A stretch of 64,000 nucleotides of DNA from PLGF01 sp052139695 (GTDB lineage: Bacteria > Verrucomicrobiota > Verrucomicrobiia > Limisphaerales > Palsa-1400). The notes under the pieces were generated by a model. That model made no database searches. It had not been told where the DNA came from and saw nothing but the letters and a program-made list of their open reading frames with translations. Location: positions 5,500 to 69,499 of the forward strand of contig JBKQWF010000243.1 in assembly GCA_052139695.1 (NCBI GenBank), given 5' to 3'. Shown one piece after another: positions 43,654 to 52,508 of this stretch (the stretch's first letter is position 1; every line of letters begins with the position of its first letter). A program made the translations under genes and the position numbers.

Positions 43654-45111
43654 ATGGATAAATTGCTGTTAATCGACGACGAAGCGGATGTGCAGTATTC
43701 GTTTCGGCGCATCTTTGATCAGCCCGACATTGAATTGACGACCGCCCACAGCGGGGAAGAAGGGCTGCGGCTCATCCCGCGCTTGAAGCCGGACCTGGTC
43801 ATCATGGACGTGCGCATGGGGGGCATGAACGGCCTGGAAACGCTCCGCCGCCTTCGCCAAACCGACGCCAAACAAATGGTCATCATGATGACCGCCTACG
43901 GCACAACCCAGACCGCCATCGAGGCGATGAAATTGGGGGCGTACGATTACTTGCTCAAACCCTTTGACGTCCCCCGGCTCAAACAGATCATTCTCAATGC
44001 CCTCAAGGCCGCGCGCGACATGCGGCAGGTGGTGTCTTATGAACCGCTCCTGGAATCGGAAGATTACGACGTGGGCATCATTGGCCGAAGCGAGCCCATG
44101 CAGGAGGTTTTCAAGGTCATTGGCCAACTTGCGGCCAGCAATGCCACGGCGTTGATCACCGGTGAAAGCGGGACCGGCAAAGAACTAGTCGCACGCGCCA
44201 TCTACCATCACAGCAAACGAAACGGCCGGCCCTTCCTCGCGATCAATTGCGCGGCCATTCCGGAGAACCTTTTGGAAAGCGAACTCTTCGGGCACGAGAA
44301 AGGGGCCTTCACCGGGGCGACGACGCAACGCATCGGGAAGTTTGAGCAATGCGACGGCGGCACCATCTTTCTGGATGAAATTGGCGACATGACGCTTTCG
44401 ACCCAGGCGAAAATCTTGCGTGTGCTGCAATCGGGCTCCTTTGAACGGGTGGGTGGAAACCAGCCGATCCAGGTCGATGTGCGAGTCATTGCCGCCACGC
44501 ACAAGCCGTTGGAAGAAGCGGTGGCAGCGAAGGAATTCCGGGAGGACTTGTTCTACCGGCTCAATGTCGTGCGGATTCATATTCCGCCGCTGCGCGACCG
44601 GCGCTCCGACATTCCTTTATTGATCAATTACTTTTTGAAGAAATTCGCCCAAGTGCAAGGGCGGGAGCCCAAACTGATCGCCGCGGCCGCGGTGGAATTG
44701 CTGGAACGCTTTCATTGGCCGGGCAACGTGCGGGAATTGGAGAATGTCATGCAGCGGGCCATGGTCATGGCCAAGGGAGACGTGATTTTACCGGGAGACT
44801 TGCCCGCGCTCATTTCCGCCGGACGCGCGCCGGCCGCGGAGAAGCCGGGGAGCAAGCCCGTGCCAGCCGCGCCGCGTCCCGACGACCAGCCCGCCGATTT
44901 GGCGGCCCTGACCCGCACGCTTTTTCAGTGGGCGCGGGACAATCCGAAGCTCAAGATTCTGCCGACCGTCGAGCGGGAGCTCATCATTCAGGCATTGTTG
45001 GAAACCAACGGCAACCAGGTGCGGGCGTCCAAATTGCTGGGAATTACCCGGGCCACGCTCCGCAAACGGGTGGAGAAATTCAACATCAAGCAGGAACTGG
45101 CCATCCAGTAA
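43654..45111 (+). CDS. NtrC-type sigma-54-dependent response regulator
   Basis: A 485-residue regulator. The receiver domain (1-120) has DDE near residue 8, the phosphorylatable Asp in LVIMDVRMGG (about 51), and LLKPFD for the conserved Lys. The AAA+ domain (about 145-380) shows GESGTGKELVARAIY (Walker A), ELFGHEKGAFTGA (sigma-54 contact loop GAFTGA), GGTIFLDEIGDM (Walker B) and WPGNVRELENV. A Fis-type HTH closes it (ALLETNGNQVRASKLLGITRATLRKRV). It activates sigma-54 promoters when phosphorylated. No histidine kinase gene is adjacent. Confidence 0.95.
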   Translation: MDKLLLIDDEADVQYSFRRIFDQPDIELTTAHSGEEGLRLIPRLKPDLVIMDVRMGGMNGLETLRRLRQTDAKQMVIMMTAYGTTQTAIEAMKLGAYDYLLKPFDVPRLKQIILNALKAARDMRQVVSYEPLLESEDYDVGIIGRSEPMQEVFKVIGQLAASNATALITGESGTGKELVARAIYHHSKRNGRPFLAINCAAIPENLLESELFGHEKGAFTGATTQRIGKFEQCDGGTIFLDEIGDMTLSTQAKILRVLQSGSFERVGGNQPIQVDVRVIAATHKPLEEAVAAKEFREDLFYRLNVVRIHIPPLRDRRSDIPLLINYFLKKFAQVQGREPKLIAAAAVELLERFHWPGNVRELENVMQRAMVMAKGDVILPGDLPALISAGRAPAAEKPGSKPVPAAPRPDDQPADLAALTRTLFQWARDNPKLKILPTVERELIIQALLETNGNQVRASKLLGITRATLRKRVEKFNIKQELAIQ

Positions 45112-45212
45112 ACCGCGATCGCGGCACAGATTGGAAGGAGTTGCGACACAAAGCCGACTTCTCAGAGAATCTGTGTTCCCCTGTACGAATCTGTGGCGTT
45201 CAGCATAAACCA

Positions 45213-45249
45213 CGATGCCCGGGGCCACCTATGGGGCCGCCGGGCATCG
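45213..45249. terminator. Strong hairpin between converging genes
   Basis: A perfect 10-bp stem CGATGCCCGG (45213-45222) with CCGGGCATCG (45240-45249) and inner GGCC/GGCC pairing. It lies between the convergent NtrC-type gene and the first giant secreted protein gene. No U-tract; a bidirectional terminator or Rho-related structure is likely. Confidence 0.55.
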
Positions 45250-45271
45250 GAACAATGAGTTTGCCAAATGC

Positions 45272-48200
45272 TTACTGGTTGAGCCGCAACTGATAGAAGA
45301 GCGCGGTCGCGTCGCGGTTGGTGACAACGAACTGGTAGTTGTTGCCGTCACCCACGTTGGTATTGATTTCCGTCCAATTGGCCCCGGTTAAGGCCGGGCT
45401 GGATTGGAGAGTGTAGCTCTTGCCCGGAGCGGTCAGCCAGGTAAAGGCCACGCCTGCCGTGCCGTTGGTAATGAAACTGGAAGTGCTCAGTTGCAGCTTG
45501 GAAAGGGCATTGGTCGGGTTGGTTCCCGCCAGGTATTCCTGCCAGTTCGGCATTCCGTCACCGTCGGCATCGACATTGTCGGCCGCGAGGGCGCTGGCTG
45601 GACTGCCAAAGAAGGTCGTGCGCCATTCATCGGACGAAATCTGAGGCGGTTGCAGCGCTGGAGAGTTAACCCAGACCCGGGCCGGGAAGCTCTCAAACTG
45701 ATAGACCGTTTGCATATCGGGAGCGCCGTCCGCACCCTTGAAATGCAAAGCATAGGATTGACCTGCCTGGGCGCTTGCCGGAACAGTGAAGGTAATGGTT
45801 CCGAGGTAATTGCTGCCTTGCAGCGCCTTGGCGAAACTTCCCAGCGTCCAGAAGTAGGCGACATCATTGGCTCCAAGGCCTGGAAGAACGATGGGGTTGG
45901 GAACGCCCGCGGCAGGTGCGAAGGTGATCGCCGCGGGTGCAGGCGCGTTGCTCTCGGCGGAGAGAACGGCGCGGAACTGAAGGCCGCTCAGGCTGGAGCC
46001 GGGGCCGACATTGACAAAGACAGGGATGGAGCAAACCGATCCGGGAGCCACATCGGTCTGCGTCACCGCGGCAAAAGAGGCCTGCCGCGCCCAGACATAG
46101 CCGGGGGCCGTTTGGCCGATCGACTTCTCTCGGCGGGGGACGCGCGGTTCAGCCTTCGCGAGCGGAATAGGATGGCCGCCGGGAGTCCAAGCCACTTGCT
46201 GGTGCATGAGAACGCCGCCGTTGGTGCGGAAGCGGATCCAATTGTTGGTATCCAGGCCTGTGGCGCGGTTCAGAATGGCATCCCAATCCAAAAAACCAAT
46301 TTGGCCATCGCCATCGTCAGGAGGGTAAACGTCCATGGCATTGTAAGCATCCGTAAACACAGGGGGAACGCGAATGCCCACTGAGGCGTACATGGCGTTG
46401 TTGACGTCAGCGTTGTTCAGTGTGCCGTCGCCAAACTCCGCCGCGTTATATCCAGCAGCGGGCGAGGAATCTCCGGCCAGGTAGATAGGATCGGTGATGG
46501 TTAGAGTATTGGTAAACCCAACGAGCCCGACGCTCGCCTGATTGCCGTCCGAGGTGCCGGATGGATTGATGATCGACAAGCTGTAAGTCTGGCCGTAGGT
46601 GACGGTGTCCGGAATGGGAACCACGACAAGGGCCACTGTGCCAATGCCCGTGACATCCATTCCCGAATTGGTGTAAGTGACGATGGTGAGACCCTCGGCA
46701 GAGCCGAGCGCGTAGGGATTATACTCGAAAATCTCGTTCGTCCCCGTCAGCCCGGGATAGACCACGAAGTCCAGCGGGGTGACACTGTGATCAATCAAGG
46801 GACCAACCATATCGGTGTTGCCGCCCGTTGGCGTGACCTCGGCCCGGAATTGAATGGACTTGAGGGAGGTATTGACGCTCGCCATGGTCACAAAGACTGG
46901 CACAGCCAAAGTTGCGCCAGTCCCGGCGGCTTTGCTTTGGCCAGAAAAACTGACGGTGCTGGGGACATAATTGGAAACCTTCAGTTGCAAGGAAAAAACG
47001 CCGCTTGGCTCGTAATTATCGAGGAACCCGCGGACATTCAGGGTTACGTCGTTGGTAATGTTCAGAGAAATCATGGAGCCACTGGAGAGGGGGCCAAAAG
47101 CGTCCGAGGCGCCATTGGTCGGGGCGTGGCCATCGATTGTGTAATAGAGGGCGGCGCCGATGGTGATATCGGTCACTTGCAAGGCCGCCGCGTTGTCGCC
47201 GGTAACAATGGGGTTGGCGACGACCCACTGATAGCGCGCGGTGACGTTCGAACTGAATTCGCCGGTTGGCCCTTGACTCACAGCGTAAATGGTCATGTCG
47301 GGCAGCGGAGTAACGATGCTGGGAGCGGCCTCTGTTTGTCCGTCGCCCAAATAAGTCTGAGGCGCAGAGCCTGTGCTCGGACCGGGAGCCGGGATAGCGG
47401 AACCAGTAGGGCCATAGGTCACGTAAGTCCGCGTGTTGGCTTCCGACTCAACGGCGATAATCGCGGAATTGTTGAAGACGGCTTCGGGAGCCGCCGTAAA
47501 CTGCGTGACCGCGGGGCTGGTGGGTTCGGGTTGGGTAAAAACAACATATCCGAGAATTGGGGGCGTCGGCGGCGGCAACGGGGTCGTGGCCTGGTACACC
47601 CGCAAGGCGCCGTTGGCCTGGATACCCACGCCGCTAGTGGGAGCGCCGTTTCTATCCACGACGTAGTAGCCGTAGTCAAAAGTGTCCACGCTTAATCCAA
47701 CGGGCGCACTGAAGGTAGCGACGCCAGGCAATCCATCCTTGTTGCCGGCGGCTTCAGGAATGCCTGCAACGGTTTCCACAAGATACGTCGGCGTTCCGTA
47801 AAGGTCGGTGACGAAAACGCTGCGGAGCACATTATTGCCCGTGTCCGCGATCAAAAGGCTGTTGTTGGTTGGAACAAAAAGCAGAGCGGTGGGAAGTGAG
47901 AAGAGCGAAGTTGCTGCCGAATAAGAATCATCAAAGCCGCTGACACCCGGGGTGCCGGCGATGACATAGACTGACTGGTTGCTGATCAGGCAAATAACCT
48001 GGTTGCCGGTGTCCGAAACCCAAATATTATTATTGTTATCAACGGCCACGCTTGTCGGTTGCAGGAAGACATATCCGTTGGTGTTCGTGATGGTGGTAAC
48101 ATTATTGGCAGTATCGATTTTACGGATCCGGTTGTTGCCCTGGTCGGCGACGTAGAGATTGCCCGCGGCATCGGCCGTAATGCCGGAAGGATAATTGAAG

Positions 48201-48685
48201 GTGGCTGACGCTCCCGGCCCATCGTTCGTGCCGGTCTTGCCGAAAACTCCGGCAATCGGATTGTTGCCCACGACGCCGCCAAAAGAAACAAAGCGGATGG
48301 CTTGATTCCCTTGGTCCACCACGACGAGACCGCCGCGGGCGGCCACCAATCCCATGGGCTGCGCAAACCGCGCCTCAATCCCTGGACCGCTGTTGGTGCC
48401 GGAGTACCCCGCCAGACCGGCCAAGGACGTCAGGGTCGCCGTGCTGGGTACGAATTTTTCAATCGTGTCGAACTGCGAGTCGGTTAGATAGGCATTGCCG
48501 CTGCCATCTATCGCCACGCTGTTGGGCTCGAAGAGGCTGTTGGAAAGGACGGTGGACACGTTTTGCGCCGGCAGACCGGTCGCGACAAGCAGGAGCGCCG
48601 CCCATCCCAGGAGAAAGCGCTGGCTCACGGAAAAGGCGTGGTCGTTGCGGGTTTTATTTTTCATAGGTTTCTGTTTGTTATGCAT
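45272..48685 (-). CDS. Giant secreted NHL-repeat protein with cohesin- and dockerin-like segments (paralogue 1)
   Basis: About 1137 residues. ATG at 48685 or 48664; a signal peptide follows (FLLGWAALLLVATGLPAQN). NHL-type beta-propeller repeats fill about 30-330 (PSGITADAAGNLYVADQGNNRIRKID is split across repeats). A chitobiase/Big-like domain covers about 480-560 (ALYYTIDGHAPTNGA). A cohesin-like sandwich lies at about 570-760, then a dockerin-like pair of DxNxxDVNNAMYAS and DGDGQIGFLDWDAILNRA segments (about 770-830), then a second cohesin-like sandwich beginning at APGSVCSIPVFVNVG. Near the C-terminus DADGDGMPNWQEYLAGTNPTN is a calcium-binding motif, and a final SPALTGANWTEI-type module closes. 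It is a paralogue of the next upstream gene. Confidence 0.78.
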   Translation of the reverse strand: MHNKQKPMKNKTRNDHAFSVSQRFLLGWAALLLVATGLPAQNVSTVLSNSLFEPNSVAIDGSGNAYLTDSQFDTIEKFVPSTATLTSLAGLAGYSGTNSGPGIEARFAQPMGLVAARGGLVVVDQGNQAIRFVSFGGVVGNNPIAGVFGKTGTNDGPGASATFNYPSGITADAAGNLYVADQGNNRIRKIDTANNVTTITNTNGYVFLQPTSVAVDNNNNIWVSDTGNQVICLISNQSVYVIAGTPGVSGFDDSYSAATSLFSLPTALLFVPTNNSLLIADTGNNVLRSVFVTDLYGTPTYLVETVAGIPEAAGNKDGLPGVATFSAPVGLSVDTFDYGYYVVDRNGAPTSGVGIQANGALRVYQATTPLPPPTPPILGYVVFTQPEPTSPAVTQFTAAPEAVFNNSAIIAVESEANTRTYVTYGPTGSAIPAPGPSTGSAPQTYLGDGQTEAAPSIVTPLPDMTIYAVSQGPTGEFSSNVTARYQWVVANPIVTGDNAAALQVTDITIGAALYYTIDGHAPTNGASDAFGPLSSGSMISLNITNDVTLNVRGFLDNYEPSGVFSLQLKVSNYVPSTVSFSGQSKAAGTGATLAVPVFVTMASVNTSLKSIQFRAEVTPTGGNTDMVGPLIDHSVTPLDFVVYPGLTGTNEIFEYNPYALGSAEGLTIVTYTNSGMDVTGIGTVALVVVPIPDTVTYGQTYSLSIINPSGTSDGNQASVGLVGFTNTLTITDPIYLAGDSSPAAGYNAAEFGDGTLNNADVNNAMYASVGIRVPPVFTDAYNAMDVYPPDDGDGQIGFLDWDAILNRATGLDTNNWIRFRTNGGVLMHQQVAWTPGGHPIPLAKAEPRVPRREKSIGQTAPGYVWARQASFAAVTQTDVAPGSVCSIPVFVNVGPGSSLSGLQFRAVLSAESNAPAPAAITFAPAAGVPNPIVLPGLGANDVAYFWTLGSFAKALQGSNYLGTITFTVPASAQAGQSYALHFKGADGAPDMQTVYQFESFPARVWVNSPALQPPQISSDEWRTTFFGSPASALAADNVDADGDGMPNWQEYLAGTNPTNALSKLQLSTSSFITNGTAGVAFTWLTAPGKSYTLQSSPALTGANWTEINTNVGDGNNYQFVVTNRDATALFYQLRLNQ

Positions 48686-48774
48686 TGAATCATGCAAGCA
48701 TTTTTCCGGAATAATCTGTCATTTACTGGTTAACTCATTGTTATAGGAATGTGTCTTTGGCGTAGCATGTCTTT

Positions 48775-51700
48775 TCATGGTTGCAGGCGAAGGCGAAAGA
48801 AGCTGGCGGCGCCGCTGACGTTGGTTTGCGCGAATTCGCGGTAATTGCCATCGCCCACGTTCGTACTGACCGCTGTCCAAGCGCTTCCAGCCACGGAAGG
48901 GGCTGATTCCAGAAGGTAGGTTTTGCCCGGAGCGGTCAGCCACCCAAAGGCGGCCCCCGGCGTTCCGTTGGTGTTCACCGCCGCGGTATCAAATCGGAGC
49001 CTGGAAGCGGGATTGGTTGGATTGGTCCCGGCCAGATACTCTTGCCAGTTCAGCATGCCATCGCCATCGGCATCGGCATAGTCGCCAGCCATGCTGTTGG
49101 TCAAGCTGCCAAAGAAGAAAAGACGCCAATCATCCGAAGTCATCTGCGGGGGTTGTTGGGCGGCGGAGCCGACCCACACCCAGCCTGGCAGACTCTCCAA
49201 TTGATATTGGGTTTGCGTGTCAGGCGCGCCACTCACTCCTCCGAAATGCACGGCATAGGATTCTCCTCTTTGCGCGGCGGGTGGCACCTGGAAGGTCAGG
49301 ACGCCGAGATAATTGCTATTCCGCAATGACGCGGGAAACGCCCCGGGCGCCCAGGCGCAAACCGTCTGATTGGTGAAGCTTCCCGGCAACTGCAAGGTGG
49401 GACCTGGAGTTTCCGACGCGGGCACAAAAGTCACCGTGCCTGGAGGCGGAGCGCTGCCTTCGGCGGAAAGCGTGGCGAGGAATTGAAACCCCGCCAGGCT
49501 ATAACCTGAGCCGACGTTGACATATACGGGGATGGAACACGTCGAGCCTGGGGCAACATTGGTTAACGTGTCCGCGCCGATGAGAGCCTGCCGCAGCCAA
49601 ACCAGTCCCGGCGGATTTCCGGTCATCGAGGTTTTTGCCATGGAAGGCGTCCCGCGTTTCACCGCTGGGAGGGCGCCAGGAATCGGGTCGCCCGGGAACC
49701 AGTTCGTGCTGGCCGTGACAAGGCCATTGGTGGTGTGGTAGCGAATACAATTGTTGGTGTCCACGCCCAGGGCCCGATTTAGAATCGTCACCCAATCCAG
49801 ATAAGTGATTTGATCATCGCCTCCCGGCGGATAGGCATCCATGGCGCTGTAAAGGTCGCTGCCAATATAGGGCACGCGGATGCCAACCGAAGCATAAAGG
49901 GCATTGTTGACATCACTGTTGTCCAGGATGCCATTGCCAAACTCTCCCGCGTCGTATCCGTTGGCGGGGGCGGAATCACCCACGAGGAAGGCCGGGTCTC
50001 CAATCGTCAACGTTTGAGGCGCCATTCCACTGAGGGAGACGGGACTTTGCAGGCCATCGGATGTGCCTGTGGGGTAAAGAACCTGAAGCGTGTAGGATTG
50101 GCCGATGGCGGCATCAGCGGGAATCGGCACAGCCAATAGAAGCGCCACGCCGGAACTTACCATGTCCATGCCCGAACTGGTTCCTTCGGCGGTAATGACC
50201 GCTTGCAAGCCATTGCTGCTCATCCCGGAAGAGTAGCTCTGAAAGCGCACGGGCGTGCTGCCGCCTCCAGGACCTGGGAAAACCACCAGGTCATTCGGCG
50301 TCACGGCCTGAAGAGAGAGATTCGTAATCGCGGGCGTGCTCACACTGTCTCGGTTTATCTCGACCAAAAACTGCAAGGACTTTAGCGCGGCGCCGCTTTG
50401 CAGGTCCACCACGACGGGAAGGTAGGCGGTTGCCCCCGCGCCGGAAGTCACCGGCTGAGGAAAGCCGACGAGGTTGCTGATGGGGGCGCTGCCCTGGAAG
50501 AGCGCGCTGACGTGGTCATTGGTATCGACAGCCAGGAATTGCAAAAAGCTCAAGTCATGTTGAGGATTGCACCATTGCAAGGTGTTGGTGAAGCCGCCGG
50601 CATCGTTGGTGACCAAGGTAAGTTCCGTGCTGTTCGTGGACGGGGCAGCGCCATCGGTGGTGTAATAAACTGCCGCCACGCTGCTGGTGACCGCGATCGC
50701 CACGCATTCAGGGAAATAACCGGCATAAGGTCCAAACGAGACGATGGGCGGCTGGGGATTGACCGTGGTGAAAAACAGCTCGATGCCGGAACTGGAACCG
50801 GCGGGGCTGGTGGCCACGACTTCGTAATAGTAATTTGTGTTGGGCAGCAAATTGCTCAAAGTCACGCTCACTTGCACAGGAGTGTTAAGGTTTGTCGTGA
50901 GATAGGCCGCGGCGGTGCGGTTGCCCAAATTGGTGGTCAAGCCCCATTGGAAATAAAAGAGGTTGGTATCGCCATTGGGATCAATGGAAGCATTGAGGGT
51001 GGCGGTGGTGGCGGTGACATTGGTGGCAAAAAGGGTGATGGCCAAAGGCCCCAACGGAGCGGTCGTGAAGGTCAAGTCGCCGCCATAGCTGGTGCCCAGC
51101 GCGTTGCTTGCGACCAACTGGAAGTGATAGGTCGTGCCCGGATTAAGCAGGATGTCATTGGCCAGCGTGGCAAAGGCTACGTTGTAATTCTGTATGAGGT
51201 TGTTCGTGAAATAATTCGTCGGGGTGTAATTGTTGTAATTTGTGCTTTGGCCCCATTCAAAATAATAGCCGGTGGCATCACCGTCCGGGCTAACGTTTCC
51301 ATTGAACGAGGCATTCGTGGGGGTGACATCCGTCGCGGCCAGGGTGAGCGCCGTCGCGCTCGTCGCGGCCGGGTTGACCGGGGTCAATCCGCTGCCGCTG
51401 ACGGCGCGGAGCAAGTCGTAAGTTAATTCCGTGACAAAAAGAGTGCCGGAAGGGTCGATCGTCACGCTGACGGGCGCGCGCCCGGAAGCGCTGGTCGTGG
51501 TGGCGCCCGCCGGGCCGTCCACCCAGCCGGCGTAGAGGGCCGGGTCGCACTCGCAACAGGTGGTGGACCAGACGTTGCTGCCGGTGCCATAGAGCGTCGT
51601 TGTGTTCGTTAACGTGTCGATCACGCGCACCCGGTTATTGCCGGTGTCGCACACCACAATCCGGCCGTCCGCCGACCCTGCCAAGCCATGAGGTTTCTGA

Positions 51701-52494
51701 AATTGGGCAAAGGCCGGACCGCCGTCTTGATAGCCCACGCCATTGCCGCCCGTCAGAAGCGAGACGACGCCGGAGTTGGTATTGACAAGGTAAATGGCGT
51801 CGTTGAGCGTGTCGCTGACTCCGAGCTGGCCGTTGGCGCACAAAGTGAGCCCTGCCGGTTCCCAATTAAAGCCGCTGACCACATTCGTCACCGGTCCTTT
51901 GTTGGTCGTAAAATCCGGCATGGTAAACCGAACGATGGAGCCGTTGTCAAACGCGACAAAGACGTTGGAATTGTAGTCCACCAGCAACGCCGTCGCGTCC
52001 GAGCCAGAGGGGAACAACGTTTCAGAGACCTTGTTCAGATGGGGCGAAGCGACCTGATACTTGGTGACGCCGGTTTTCGGCACCAAGACATACAAAAATC
52101 CCGCGGTGTCGAGCGCCACGCCGTTGACGCCCGTGAACGCATGGTAGTTCGCCGGGGTGCTGGGCGTGACCGGAGTGGTGATGCTAAAGGAAGTGAAGCC
52201 CGCCTGGCTGATTTGTTCGACGGCTGAGTTGGTCGTGTCCGCCAGCCACAAATTGCCCAGGACATCCAGCACCGTGGCCCAGGGGCCATGGAATCGCGCG
52301 AGTTGGAAGGTGCTGCCGGCGGCAAATCCCGCCGCGGAACCGCATTTTTCACGGACGCCTCCGCCGATCGTCTGGACCGTCACCTGCGCCGTCGCGCTCC
52401 GAGTCAAGACCAAACAGAGCAAACCTACCAGTGCCGGCCCCAAGACGAGGCGTCGTCTGACCCAGCGCTCTTTTGCTATGCGTTGAAAAGTCAT
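48775..52494 (-). CDS. Giant secreted NHL-repeat protein with cohesin- and dockerin-like segments (paralogue 2)
   Basis: About 1239 residues from the ATG at 52494 (a TTG lies six codons upstream). Signal peptide about 15-36 (GPALVGLLCLVLTRSATA). NHL-like propeller about 40-375 (GLAGSADGRIVVCDTGNNRV). Two fibronectin-III-like domains follow (about 380-570; TYHFQLVASNALG and NYYYEVVATSPAG). Then comes a chitobiase-like segment, a cohesin-like sandwich, the dockerin-like DNSDVNNALYASVG / DDQITYLDWVTILNRALG pair, another cohesin-like sandwich, and DADGDGMLNWQEYLAGTNPTN near the end. The C-terminal 500 residues closely parallel paralogue 1. Its ATG lies 14 bases from the stop of the secretin gene, suggesting co-transcription and export by that apparatus. 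Confidence 0.78.
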   Translation of the reverse strand: MTFQRIAKERWVRRRLVLGPALVGLLCLVLTRSATAQVTVQTIGGGVREKCGSAAGFAAGSTFQLARFHGPWATVLDVLGNLWLADTTNSAVEQISQAGFTSFSITTPVTPSTPANYHAFTGVNGVALDTAGFLYVLVPKTGVTKYQVASPHLNKVSETLFPSGSDATALLVDYNSNVFVAFDNGSIVRFTMPDFTTNKGPVTNVVSGFNWEPAGLTLCANGQLGVSDTLNDAIYLVNTNSGVVSLLTGGNGVGYQDGGPAFAQFQKPHGLAGSADGRIVVCDTGNNRVRVIDTLTNTTTLYGTGSNVWSTTCCECDPALYAGWVDGPAGATTTSASGRAPVSVTIDPSGTLFVTELTYDLLRAVSGSGLTPVNPAATSATALTLAATDVTPTNASFNGNVSPDGDATGYYFEWGQSTNYNNYTPTNYFTNNLIQNYNVAFATLANDILLNPGTTYHFQLVASNALGTSYGGDLTFTTAPLGPLAITLFATNVTATTATLNASIDPNGDTNLFYFQWGLTTNLGNRTAAAYLTTNLNTPVQVSVTLSNLLPNTNYYYEVVATSPAGSSSGIELFFTTVNPQPPIVSFGPYAGYFPECVAIAVTSSVAAVYYTTDGAAPSTNSTELTLVTNDAGGFTNTLQWCNPQHDLSFLQFLAVDTNDHVSALFQGSAPISNLVGFPQPVTSGAGATAYLPVVVDLQSGAALKSLQFLVEINRDSVSTPAITNLSLQAVTPNDLVVFPGPGGGSTPVRFQSYSSGMSSNGLQAVITAEGTSSGMDMVSSGVALLLAVPIPADAAIGQSYTLQVLYPTGTSDGLQSPVSLSGMAPQTLTIGDPAFLVGDSAPANGYDAGEFGNGILDNSDVNNALYASVGIRVPYIGSDLYSAMDAYPPGGDDQITYLDWVTILNRALGVDTNNCIRYHTTNGLVTASTNWFPGDPIPGALPAVKRGTPSMAKTSMTGNPPGLVWLRQALIGADTLTNVAPGSTCSIPVYVNVGSGYSLAGFQFLATLSAEGSAPPPGTVTFVPASETPGPTLQLPGSFTNQTVCAWAPGAFPASLRNSNYLGVLTFQVPPAAQRGESYAVHFGGVSGAPDTQTQYQLESLPGWVWVGSAAQQPPQMTSDDWRLFFFGSLTNSMAGDYADADGDGMLNWQEYLAGTNPTNPASRLRFDTAAVNTNGTPGAAFGWLTAPGKTYLLESAPSVAGSAWTAVSTNVGDGNYREFAQTNVSGAASFFRLRLQP

Positions 52495-52508
52495 AAGATC
52501 ACTCGAAA

